A DNA stretch of 64,000 nt from the NCBI RefSeq assembly GCF_023148685.1, contig NZ_JAHXNL010000007.1, forward strand, positions 124,001 to 188,000, in the 5' to 3' direction. The translations under genes and the position numbers were made by a program. Below are positions 1 through 7,468 of this stretch, piece by piece. This stretch comes from Georgenia sp. EYE_87. Its GTDB lineage: Bacteria; Actinomycetota; Actinomycetes; Actinomycetales; Actinomycetaceae. Positions within the stretch are counted from its first letter, which is position 1; each line of letters starts with the position of its first letter. The notes beneath the pieces were generated by a model. It worked only from the letters and a program-made list of their open reading frames with translations. It had not been told where the DNA came from and made no database searches.

Positions 1-534
1 GTCGATCTTCGCCACATGACCGACGTACTTCGACGGCACGATCGCGTGGAAGCTGTCGCCGTCGAGGTGGTTCTGCCAGCCGAAGGCGACACCGTGGTAG
101 GTGCCGATCAGCTCGGGCTCGGCCTCGCCGGGCGTGAAGCGCCACAGTCGCGCGCCGGGCGTGAGGCGGGTGTGCTCCACCCAGGACAGCGGGGCGACGA
201 CGTCGTCCGCCGACGTGAACCCCGTGCCGGTGAACGGCGCGCGCTCGAGGAACGGCCCGCCGGTCCGGCGTCGGCCCTCCTCGTCCTGCCCCCCGGTAGC
301 GGGCAGGACGACCGCCGTCGGGGAGACGGGCAGGTGCAGGACGTCGATCGGGGCGTCGGGGGAGAAGGGAGAGCCGGGGAACCCGAGACCGTGGAGCTCG
401 AAGAGCGCCGCCGTCGAGGTCACTCCGGCGACGTCGGCAGCGGGCACCACGTAGCCGGCGACGCGGTCGAGTCCTCGTTCGAGGTACGCGGCGGACATCG
501 GGGGCGTGATCGCCTTCTGCAGGATGGTGGCCAT
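1..534 (-). CDS. Hypothetical protein, 3' end outside window
   Basis: The minus-strand frame opens with ATG at 534 behind a GGAGACC ribosome site and stays open to the window edge, giving 178 residues without a stop. The protein starts MATILQKAITPPMSAAYLER and ends at the edge in YVGHVAKID. It has no obvious signal peptide or membrane segment and no motif that I recognise. The 83 bp up to the divergent ppx gene must hold its promoter. I do not assign a function. The reading frame itself looks real because it has a good ribosome site, coherent amino-acid composition and divergent spacing from ppx. Confidence 0.6.
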   Translation of the reverse strand, partial: MATILQKAITPPMSAAYLERGLDRVAGYVVPAADVAGVTSTAALFELHGLGFPGSPFSPDAPIDVLHLPVSPTAVVLPATGGQDEEGRRRTGGPFLERAPFTGTGFTSADDVVAPLSWVEHTRLTPGARLWRFTPGEAEPELIGTYHGVAFGWQNHLDGDSFHAIVPSKYVGHVAKID

Positions 535-605
535 GAGGTCTCCGGTCGGGTGCGAGGTCCACGTCGACAATAGGTGGTGCGGCGCTCGGCCGGGGACCGC
601 GGCCG

Positions 606-611
606 TACGGT
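606..611 (+). promoter_or_regulatory. -10 box of leaderless ppx transcript
   Basis: TACGGT lies 6 nt before the ATG at 618, which would place the transcription start at the start codon. No Shine-Dalgarno sequence precedes this ATG. The same arrangement recurs before several other genes in this window. Confidence 0.45.
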
Positions 612-617
612 AGGCCC

Positions 618-1553
618 ATGCGACTGGGCGTCCTGGACATCGGCTCCAACACGGTGCACCTGCTGGCCGTCGACGCCGAGCCGGCCGCCCGCCCGGACCC
701 GGCCGCCGACGTCGGCAGCACCGTGCGGCTCATGCGCTACCTCGACGACGACGGCGCGATCACCGACGAGGGGATCGCGACCCTCGGGATCGCCGTCCGG
801 AAGGCCGTCAAGGCCGCGGGGAAACTCGGGGTCGAGGAGATGGTCGGCCTCGCGACGTCGGCGATCCGGGAGGCGGCGAACGGCCCGGAGGTGCTCGCGC
901 ACCTCTCGGAGCTGGCCGGCGTGGAGCTGCGGGTGCTCAGTGGGAAGCAGGAGGCCGAGCTGACGTTCCTGGCCGCCCGGCGCTGGCACGGCTGGGCCGC
1001 GGGGCGCCTCCTCGTCCTCGACATCGGCGGCGGTTCGCTGGAGATCGCCGCCGGGCTGGACGAGCGGCCCGAGTATGCGGTCTCCGTCCCGCTCGGAGCC
1101 GGCCGGCTCACGCGCAAGTTCCTGCACTCCGACCCGCCCAGCGAGAAGGAGGTCGACGCGCTGAAGGCCTACGTCAAGAAGACGCTCGCCGAGGTCGCCG
1201 ACGACCTCGCCGAGCTGCCGCCGCCCGACCACGTGGTGGCCACGTCGAAGACGTTCCGTTCGCTCGCCCGGCTGGCTGGCCAGCAGGTCGCCGTCGTCGG
1301 CCCGGAGGAACGACGGCGGATGCGCCTGGCCGACCTGGCGGACTGGACCCCGCGGCTGGCGAAGATCCCCGCCGAGCAGCGCATGGAGCTGCCCGGCATC
1401 ACCCCGGAGCGCACGTACCAGATCGTGGCCGGGGCGATCGTGGCGCAGCGCGCGATGAAGGCCCTCGGCGTCGAGGAGCTGGAGATCTGCCCCTGGGCGC
1501 TGCGTGAGGGCGTCCTCCTGCGCCGCCTGGACCAGCTGGCGCCGACGTCGTAG
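618..1553 (+). CDS. ppx: Ppx/GppA family phosphatase
   Basis: This 311-residue cytosolic protein belongs to the exopolyphosphatase / pppGpp phosphohydrolase family of the actin-like ATPase fold. The N-terminal phosphate-binding loop reads VLDIGSNTVHLL near residues 5-16, and a second phosphate loop reads VLDIGGGSLEIA around residues 133-144. The length matches the short, single-module actinobacterial enzymes that lack the C-terminal HD domain. The likely role is hydrolysis of inorganic polyphosphate or of guanosine alarmone, and which one cannot be told from sequence alone. It is transcribed alone; the next gene is convergent. Its last codons (ACGTCGTAG, including the stop) form the first unit of a downstream tandem repeat. 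Confidence 0.9.
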   Translation: MRLGVLDIGSNTVHLLAVDAEPAARPDPAADVGSTVRLMRYLDDDGAITDEGIATLGIAVRKAVKAAGKLGVEEMVGLATSAIREAANGPEVLAHLSELAGVELRVLSGKQEAELTFLAARRWHGWAAGRLLVLDIGGGSLEIAAGLDERPEYAVSVPLGAGRLTRKFLHSDPPSEKEVDALKAYVKKTLAEVADDLAELPPPDHVVATSKTFRSLARLAGQQVAVVGPEERRRMRLADLADWTPRLAKIPAEQRMELPGITPERTYQIVAGAIVAQRAMKALGVEELEICPWALREGVLLRRLDQLAPTS

Positions 1554-1690
1554 CGGCGGCCGGCGAGCCGCCTCCCTGACGTCGTGGGGGCCGCGGGTCG
1601 AGTCACCTCCCGACGTCGTAGGTGCCGCGGCCGGCGAGCCGCGCCGCCCACGTCGTGGCAGCTGCGGGTCGAGTCATCCCCGACGTCGGC
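1544..1690. repeat. Tandem repeat covering the ppx stop codon
   Basis: The motif ACGTCGTRG recurs at about 1545, 1579, 1613 and 1650, with a degenerate copy at 1683, so the period is about 34 bp. Longer units of 68-70 bp also alternate (ppx end to 1611, then 1612-1681). The first unit contains the last codons and TAG of ppx. No gene lies in this convergent intergenic stretch. Confidence 0.75.
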
Positions 1691-1718
1691 AGGTGCCGGC
1701 GGGCGGGCGGACCGGCGG

Positions 1719-3320
1719 TCAGACGGCGGCGGCCTCGAACGCCGCAGCCTCCTCCTCGACCGGCCGCACCGTGCGCCGGACCCGCACCAGGACGCCCGCC
1801 AGCACCAGCGCGGTCACGGCCAGGCCCGCCCACGTGCTGGAGGTCAGCGCCAGGACGACGTACCCCGCCAGGGAGGCGCCGGCCGCGGTCAGGGCGTAGG
1901 GCAGCTGCGTCATGACGTGGTCGATGTGGTTGGCGCCGGCGCCGGTGGAGGACAGGATCGTCGTGTCGGAGATGGGGGAGCAGTGGTCGCCGAAGACCGC
2001 CCCGGCCAGCACGGCGGCCATCGCGGGGACGACCAGCCCGGGCTCGTCCACGCCGGACATGACCTGGCCGGCGATCGGCAGCAGGATACCGAAGGAGCCC
2101 CAGGAGGTTCCGGTCGCGAACGCCATGGCGGCGGCGACGACGAACATGATCGGCACGAGGAACTGCGGGTCCAGGGAGGTGGTCGCCACGAGGCCCGCCA
2201 GGTACTGCCCCGTCCCGAGCTGGTCGATGAGGCCGACGAGCATCCACGCCAGCACCAGGATGTAGATGGCGGGCAGCATCGAGGACATGCCCTGCGTCCA
2301 CCCGTCGCGGAACGTGCCGAAGCCGAACCGCTCGTTGCTGCGGGTGTCCTTCAGGTAGAGCACCAGGGTCACGGCCAGCCCGAGCGCCCCGCCGACGATC
2401 AGGGACTCCGTCACCAGCGTGCTGGCGAAGATCTCCATGAGGTTCCAGGAGCCGGACTCGGTGTGCCCGGTCCAGACGATCGCGCCGACGACGCCGACCA
2501 CGAGCGCGAGGAACGGCAGGACCAGCGCGCCGATCGAGCCCGGCCGGTGCTCCGGCAGCTCCTTGGCGAGCTCGCCCGCCACCTTCCGGCCCGGGGCGTA
2601 CGGGCGGCCGTCGCGCAGCGTCCGGAGCTCCTCCTTGCGCATGGCACCGAGGTCGATGCGCAGCAGGACCGAGGCGAACACGAGCGCCAGGGTGGCCCAG
2701 GCGTAATAGTTCAGCGGGATAGTGCCCAGGAACGCCTCGAAGGCCGTGACCTCGACGAGCCCGGCGGCGGCGACGATCGGCGCCATGATGCCGATGATGC
2801 TGGCGCCCCAGCTGGAGAACGGGGCGATCACGCACACGGGGGCGGACGTGGAGTCGATGATGTAGCTCAGCTTGGCGCGCGAGACCCGGTGGCGGTCGGT
2901 CAGCGGCTTGGCCACCTGCCCGACGGCGAGGGCGTTGAAGTAGTCGTCGATGAAGATGACGACGCCGAGCACGGCCGCGAGCAGCTGCGATCCGCGGCGG
3001 CTGCCCACGCGCTCCATCGCCCACCGGCCGAAGGCCCGGCTGCCCCCGGCCATCATGATGAACGCCGCGACGACGCCGAGGATGAGCAGGAAGAGCAGGA
3101 TGTAGATGTTCCAGGTGTTCACCGCGCCGTCGGCCCAGAAGATGCCCACGAACGCCTCCCACACGAGGCGCCCGGCGTCGAGCGGGTTGCCGCCCGCGAC
3201 CACCAGCGCCGCGCTGACCACGCCCGTACCGAGGCTGAGCAGCACCTTCCTGGTGAGCACCACCATGAGGATCGCCAGCAGCGGCGGCACGACGGAGAGG
3301 AACGTCGGGGCTTCGGTCAT
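1719..3320 (-). CDS. nhaC: NhaC-family Na+/H+ antiporter
   Basis: This is a 533-residue integral membrane protein with roughly a dozen hydrophobic segments. It fits the NhaC family of secondary transporters, which exchange Na+ for H+ or, in some members, lactate/malate or arginine/ornithine type substrates. Conserved family features include the polar stretch FIDDYFNALAVGQVAKPLTD in the middle of a hydrophobic segment and the repeated SSTGA/TSWGSFGILLPIA-type motifs in the C-terminal half. It is monocistronic and convergent with ppx. No strong ribosome site is seen before ATG at 3320. The ion specificity is inferred from the family only. Confidence 0.85.
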   Translation of the reverse strand: MTEAPTFLSVVPPLLAILMVVLTRKVLLSLGTGVVSAALVVAGGNPLDAGRLVWEAFVGIFWADGAVNTWNIYILLFLLILGVVAAFIMMAGGSRAFGRWAMERVGSRRGSQLLAAVLGVVIFIDDYFNALAVGQVAKPLTDRHRVSRAKLSYIIDSTSAPVCVIAPFSSWGASIIGIMAPIVAAAGLVEVTAFEAFLGTIPLNYYAWATLALVFASVLLRIDLGAMRKEELRTLRDGRPYAPGRKVAGELAKELPEHRPGSIGALVLPFLALVVGVVGAIVWTGHTESGSWNLMEIFASTLVTESLIVGGALGLAVTLVLYLKDTRSNERFGFGTFRDGWTQGMSSMLPAIYILVLAWMLVGLIDQLGTGQYLAGLVATTSLDPQFLVPIMFVVAAAMAFATGTSWGSFGILLPIAGQVMSGVDEPGLVVPAMAAVLAGAVFGDHCSPISDTTILSSTGAGANHIDHVMTQLPYALTAAGASLAGYVVLALTSSTWAGLAVTALVLAGVLVRVRRTVRPVEEEAAAFEAAAV

Positions 3321-3414
3321 GGGTGGGGTTCCCCCAGGGGATCAGGCGCGGGCCAGGGCGCGCGGCACGGCAGCGACAGGCCAGGGTAGGCGCGCCCTCG
3401 GTGCGGCCGGGAGG

Positions 3415-3540
3415 CCCGCCGGCGGAACGCGGGCGATCTCACACGAGTCCCGGCCGTGCACCGCCGGCCGCGGCGTCCCGACGGCGGACCGCGGGCGATC
3501 ACACGAGTCCCGGCCGTGCACCGCCGGCCGCGGCGTCCCG
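3415..3540. repeat. 60-bp tandem duplication of the sigma gene 3' end
   Basis: Bases 3499-3540, the last codons and stop of the minus-strand sigma factor gene, are repeated identically at 3439-3480. Similarity continues outward on both sides, with a 2-bp difference. The unit is therefore about 60 bp and one copy carries the functional stop codon. Confidence 0.9.
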
Positions 3541-4800
3541 ACGGGCCAGGATGTGCCGCCGCTCGGCGTCGTTGGCGCACAGCGTCGCCGCCTCGTCCAG
3601 TGCGGTCACCGCCTCGGCCGCCCGGCCGAGCCGGAGCAGCAGCTCGCCGCGCACCAGCGCCACCCGGTGGTTTCCGGGCAGGGTGTCCTCGAGGCCCTCG
3701 ACGAGGGCGAGTCCCGCCGTCGGGCCGGCAGTCTCGGCCACGGCCACCGCGCGGTTGAGCCTGACCACCGGCGAACCGGTCAGCGCCTCGAGCGTGGCGT
3801 AGGTCCGGGCGATCGCCTCCCAGTCGGTGTCCGAGGCGTGCGCCGCCCGGGCGTGCGCGGCGGCGACGAGCGCCTGCAGCCGGTACTCCTCGGCGAGGCC
3901 GGTCGACGTCGGCACCCGGGCCAGCAGGTCCAGGCCCTCCCGGATCTCGTCGTGGCGCCACCGGCTCCGGTCCTGGGCGGGCAGGACCACGAGGCTGCCG
4001 TCGGCGCCTGTGCGTGCGTCCCGGCGGGAGTGCTGGAGCAGCATGAGCGCGAGGAGTGCCCGCACGACGGCCTGGCCCGGCAGGAGCTTGTCGAGCAGCC
4101 GTCCCAGCCGGACCGCCTCCCCGGCGAGGGCGACGCGAACCACGTCCGGCCCGTCCCCCGGCGAGTACCCGGCCGTGAAGACGAGATAGACGACCGCGGC
4201 GACGACGTCGAGCCGCTCGCCCAGGCGGTCCGGACCCGGCACGGCGAACGGGATTCCCGCTGCGGCGACCTTCTTCTTCGCCCGGGTGAGGCGCGCGGCC
4301 ATGGTCGCCTCCGGCACGAGGAACAGCCGGGCGATCTCCCGGGTCGGCACGCCGAGCACGAACCGCAGCGTGAGCGCGGCGCGGGTGTCCGCGGCGAGCG
4401 ACGGGTGGCAGCAGGTGAACATGAGGCGCAGCCGCTCGTCGGGAATGTGCCCGCCGTCGTCCGGCTCAGTTATGGGGACCACCTCCGGCACCGCCAGGAG
4501 CGGCGCCCGTCGTGCGGCCACGGCCTCCGAGCGGAGCCGGTCGACGCACCGTCGTCGGGCTGTCGTGTGGAGCCAACCGGGCGGGTTGGCCGGGGCGCCG
4601 TCCTGCGGCCAGCGGCGGGCCGCCTCGGCGAAGGCGTCACCCAGGGCGTCCTCGACGATGTCCATGCGCCGGAACCTGGCGAGAAGCAGGGCGACCAGAC
4701 GGCCCCAGTGCTCGCGCCAGGCGAGGGCGAGGACCTCCTCGGGACTGTCCGGGGCGCGGTCCCCGCCGGGTGGGGCCGGCGGCGAGGGCAGAACCGGCAT
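3499..4800 (-). CDS. ECF42-type RNA polymerase sigma factor with C-terminal extension
   Basis: This 433-residue protein has sigma region 2 at about residues 22-92, the group signature PDERLRLMFTCCHPSL at 120-135, and the region 4 helix-turn-helix at about 140-180. A long C-terminal domain of about 250 residues resembles the TPR-like extension found on ECF42 factors (DUF6596). ECF42 genes are characteristically linked to YCII/DGPF proteins, and that partner lies directly upstream here. The YCII stop and the sigma ATG share one base (TGATG), so translation is coupled. The extension is thought to take the place of an anti-sigma factor in controlling activity; no anti-sigma gene is nearby. The signal it senses is unknown. 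Confidence 0.9.
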   Translation of the reverse strand: MPVLPSPPAPPGGDRAPDSPEEVLALAWREHWGRLVALLLARFRRMDIVEDALGDAFAEAARRWPQDGAPANPPGWLHTTARRRCVDRLRSEAVAARRAPLLAVPEVVPITEPDDGGHIPDERLRLMFTCCHPSLAADTRAALTLRFVLGVPTREIARLFLVPEATMAARLTRAKKKVAAAGIPFAVPGPDRLGERLDVVAAVVYLVFTAGYSPGDGPDVVRVALAGEAVRLGRLLDKLLPGQAVVRALLALMLLQHSRRDARTGADGSLVVLPAQDRSRWRHDEIREGLDLLARVPTSTGLAEEYRLQALVAAAHARAAHASDTDWEAIARTYATLEALTGSPVVRLNRAVAVAETAGPTAGLALVEGLEDTLPGNHRVALVRGELLLRLGRAAEAVTALDEAATLCANDAERRHILARRDAAAGGARPGLV

Positions 4801-5171
4801 CAGCGCTCCGCGGCGGGCCCGTCGTGCTCGGGGACGGTCGGGCGGACCTCCACGGGCTCGCCGTCGGAGATGATCCCGAGGAGCTGGAGGAGGTCAGGCA
4901 GGTCGTCGGTCTCGACGAGGTAGTACCCGCCGAGCTGCTCCACCGTCTCGGCGTAGGGGCCTTCGCTGATGCTGACCCCGTCGGCGGTGCCGCGCACGAT
5001 CGTGGCCGTGGCGGCGGGCGAGAGCTCCGCGCCGCCCGTGATCCGGTGCCCGTGCTCGGCCGCCAGCCGGGAGAACTCGCCGTGCCGCGCGAAGGCGGCG
5101 CGCTGCGTGGCGGGGTCCGACTGCAGCCACCGCTCCTCGTCCCCGTGCAGCAGGACCATGTACTCGGTCAT
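4800..5171 (-). CDS. YCII-related (DGPF-domain) protein
   Basis: This small cytosolic protein of 123 residues has the ferredoxin-like YCII/DGPF fold. It begins MTEYMVLLHGDEERW and carries the family stretch SEGPYAETVEQLGGYYLVE, a variant of the DGPF motif. A GAAGGAGAGA ribosome site precedes ATG at 5171. Such proteins are the standard partners and targets of ECF42 sigma factors; their biochemical activity is not established. It is the first gene of a two-gene operon with the sigma factor, behind a promoter that fits the ECF42 consensus. Confidence 0.9.
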   Translation of the reverse strand: MTEYMVLLHGDEERWLQSDPATQRAAFARHGEFSRLAAEHGHRITGGAELSPAATATIVRGTADGVSISEGPYAETVEQLGGYYLVETDDLPDLLQLLGIISDGEPVEVRPTVPEHDGPAAER

Positions 5172-5229
5172 CGTCTCTCTCCTTCGTCGTGCGGCCGGTC
5201 CGGCCGGGAGGACCTCCCTCCGTCAGCAT

Positions 5230-5256
5230 GACGGGCGAGAGCGTCCTGGATCGACA
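5230..5256 (-). promoter_or_regulatory. Candidate ECF42 promoter (autoregulation)
   Basis: On the minus strand TGTCGA (5256-5251) is followed after 17 nt by CGTC (5233-5230), about 60 bp upstream of the YCII start codon. As I recall, TGTCGA at -35 and a CG(A/T)C-type -10 is the reported ECF42 target motif. The operon encoding the sigma factor would then be its own target. Confidence 0.6.
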
Positions 5257-5324
5257 CTGTCGTGGACGAAGTTTGGGGGGGATGCGCGGCGAGCGGTGCT
5301 CGAGCCAGCAGGTCGGACCGCCGT

Positions 5325-5402
5325 GTCGCTCGCGGTGAGGCGTGCTGGCTCTCGGTGAGGCGCAGCCCTCTCGGTCGGGGTGCTGGCTCTCGGTCAGGCG
5401 TG
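5325..5402. repeat. Degenerate short repeats at the DedA 3' end
   Basis: CTGGCTCTCGGTGAGGCG (5345-5362) and CTGGCTCTCGGTCAGGCG (5383-5400) differ at one base, and partial copies lie at 5327-5342 and 5369-5380. The last copy contains the reverse-complemented stop codon of the dedA-like gene (TCA at 5394-5396). Confidence 0.7.
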
Positions 5403-6098
5403 GTCGCTCTCGCCAGCGGGTTCGGTGGCCCCGTGGCCGGTGCGACGCTCCACACGCATGGCGCGCACCCGCGAGATGACGAACCATGCGAGGAGCAGGA
5501 TCACGACCACGATGACGATCCGGGAGAACGTGCCCACGTACTGCTCGACGATGTGCCAGTTCTCGCCGAGGGTGTAGCCGGCGACGATGAGCACGGTGTT
5601 CCAGATCAGCGACCCGGCCAGCGTCAGCGCGGTGAACAGCAGCAGCGGCATGCGCGTGATGCCCGCCGGGATCGAGATCAGCGACCGGAAGATCGGGATC
5701 ATGCGCCCGACGAACACCGTGCCCTTGCCGTGCTTGTGGAACCAGGCCTCGGTCTTGTCGACGTCCTCGATCTTGACCAGCGGGAGCCAGTTCATGATGG
5801 CGCGGGTGCGGTCGCGGCCCAGCAGGGCACCGATGCCGTAGAGCACCCACGCGCCCACCACCGAGCCGCCCGTGCACCACACAATGACCTCGACGAGGCC
5901 GAGGGTCCCCTGGGAGGCGGTGAACCCGGCGAGGGGGAGGATGACCTCGCTCGGCAGTGGCGGGAAGAGGTTCTCCAGGCCGATGAGCAGGGCGGCGCCG
6001 AGGCCGCCGAGGGTCTCCATGACGCCCACGGCCCACGCGGCGATACCGGTCAGGGGCGCGTCGGAGCCGGTCTGGGCGGACAGCAGCACGGGGATCAC
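5394..6098 (-). CDS. DedA / VTT-domain family membrane protein
   Basis: This 234-residue polytopic membrane protein belongs to the DedA (SNARE-associated, VTT) family. The conserved core LENLFPPLPSEVILPLAGF near residues 41-59 and the later FVGRMIPIFRSLISIPAG are the family hallmarks. The segment GRMIPIFRSLISIPAG is the reentrant-helix motif with the conserved arginine and proline. DedA proteins are implicated in lipid carrier or phospholipid translocation and membrane homeostasis. Translation appears to begin at GTG 6098 and no strong ribosome site is visible. The gene is monocistronic. Its 3' end lies inside a short repeat. Confidence 0.88.
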   Translation of the reverse strand: MIPVLLSAQTGSDAPLTGIAAWAVGVMETLGGLGAALLIGLENLFPPLPSEVILPLAGFTASQGTLGLVEVIVWCTGGSVVGAWVLYGIGALLGRDRTRAIMNWLPLVKIEDVDKTEAWFHKHGKGTVFVGRMIPIFRSLISIPAGITRMPLLLFTALTLAGSLIWNTVLIVAGYTLGENWHIVEQYVGTFSRIVIVVVILLLAWFVISRVRAMRVERRTGHGATEPAGESDHA

Positions 6099-6244
6099 GA
6101 GAGTCCACGGTACGGGCGCAGCGAGCGGAGCGCCTCAGCCGCACGCTGTGAGCCTGCACATCCCGTGGTCGGAGCCGCGCCCGGGCGTGCCATCCCGCGG
6201 GCCGACGGCGGCTGTTGCCGTCGGTCCACGCGAACGAGCCCTCG

Positions 6245-6323
6245 GCGCGCAGGGCGAGGGCGAGGGCTGCGAACCAGCCCTCCGCGCGCAGGGCGAGGGC
6301 GAGGGCGGTACCGCCCGCGACGA
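6245..6323. repeat. 39-bp tandem repeat in a 377-bp intergenic region
   Basis: A 23-bp core beginning GCGCGCAGGGCGAGGGC occurs at 6245 and again at 6284. Read on the minus strand from ATG 6370-6363 this is a 13-residue duplication (ALALALRAEG...) in a hydrophobic frame starting MRSLGRAVIVGLVLVAGG. That frame runs without a stop into dedA out of phase, so I do not call it a gene. I see nothing else convincing in 6099-6475 apart from promoters for the two flanking genes. Confidence 0.55.
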
Positions 6324-6475
6324 GGACGAGGCCGACGATCACGGCCCGGCCGAGGGAGCGCATGCCCGCCACCGACTCCGTAGGGAACCCGCGCCGTGGG
6401 AGACTCGTGCGGACACGGGCCCCGATCCTCGGGCCAGGTGTCTCGAGGCATGAGCACCCGGGACCGGAGGAGAAC

Positions 6476-7358
6476 ATGGCGCGGATGCCCGCGGCCGAGG
6501 TGCGCGTGGACGAGGCGCTCGTCCGTCACCTGCTCTCCGAGCAGCACCCCGACCTCGCTGGGCTGCCGCTGCGGCTCGTCGCCAACGGGTGGGACAACGT
6601 CCTGTGGCGCCTGGGCACGGACCTGGCCGTCCGCGTCCCCCGGCGCCGGCGGGCCGCCGTGCTGGTCGAGCACGAGCAGCGCTGGCTGCCCGAGCTGGCG
6701 TCCCACCTGCCCGTGCCCGTCCCCGCCCCCGTCCGGACCGGGCGGCCGACCGCTGCCTACCCGTGGCACTGGTCCGTCGTGCCGTGGCTGACCGCGACCC
6801 CCGCCGCCCTCGTCCCCGCCGTGAGGCGTGCGGCGGCCGCGGTGCTGCTCGCCGAGTTCGTGGTCGCCCTCCACCGCCCGGCGCCGCCGGACGCCCCGCT
6901 CAACCCCATGCGCGGCGTCCCGCTGGTCACGCGCGACCCGGGCCGTGCGCGAGCGTCTCGCCAGCGGCGCGGTGCCGGAACCTCGCCGGGTCGGGGCGCT
7001 CTGGGCCGAGCTGGTGAGCACGCCGCTCTGGGAGGGGTCGCCGTCGTGGATCCACGGCGACCTTCACCCGGCCAACCTGCTTCTCCACGACGCCGGGGGC
7101 CTGGCCGCCGTCATCGACTTCGGCGACATGGCGGCGGGGGACCCCGCCACGGACCTGGCGGCGGCGTGGCTCACCTTCGAGACTTCCGGTCGCCGCCGGT
7201 TCGTGGCTGCCATGGCGGGCCGCTACGACGACGCGACCTGGCGGCGCGGGCGCGGCTGGGCGTTGTGCATGGCCACCGCCATGGTCGCCCACTCCGACGA
7301 CGCGCCGGTGCTGGCCGCCGTGGGCCAGGAGGCGCTTCACCAGGTGCTCGAGGGCTGA
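6476..7358 (+). pseudogene. Aminoglycoside phosphotransferase-like kinase, +1 frameshift
   Basis: A ribosome site (GGAGGAGAAC) precedes ATG at 6476, and the first frame reads MARMPAAEVRVDEALVRHLL up to about residue 155. Homology then continues in the next frame, starting VRERLASGAV. Removing one G from the CCCGGGCC run at 6937-6944 would restore a protein of about 293 residues, the usual family length. The downstream part holds the catalytic loop HGDLHPANLLL and the metal-binding VIDFGDMAAGDPATDL, so the active site is intact but out of frame with the N-terminus. The family phosphorylates small hydroxylated substrates, including some antibiotics and choline. A sequencing error cannot be excluded. 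Confidence 0.8.
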
Positions 7359-7370
7359 GCCGGCAGCGAG

Positions 7371-7430
7371 CAAGAACCCTCGTGCCGAGCAACTGTGTTG
7401 GAACCTGGTTGCTCGGCACGAGGGTTCTTG
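7371..7430. terminator. Perfect 23-bp inverted repeat between convergent genes
   Basis: The arm CAAGAACCCTCGTGCCGAGC plus AAC (7371-7393) is exactly complementary to 7408-7430, with a 14-nt loop. It begins 12 nt after the kinase-like stop and ends 38 nt before the purB stop. It would therefore terminate both convergent transcripts. It has no U-tract, which is common in actinobacteria. Confidence 0.8.
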
Positions 7431-7468
7431 ATCGTGGTAGGCAGGGCGCGCCCGCTCAGGCTCGCTGG

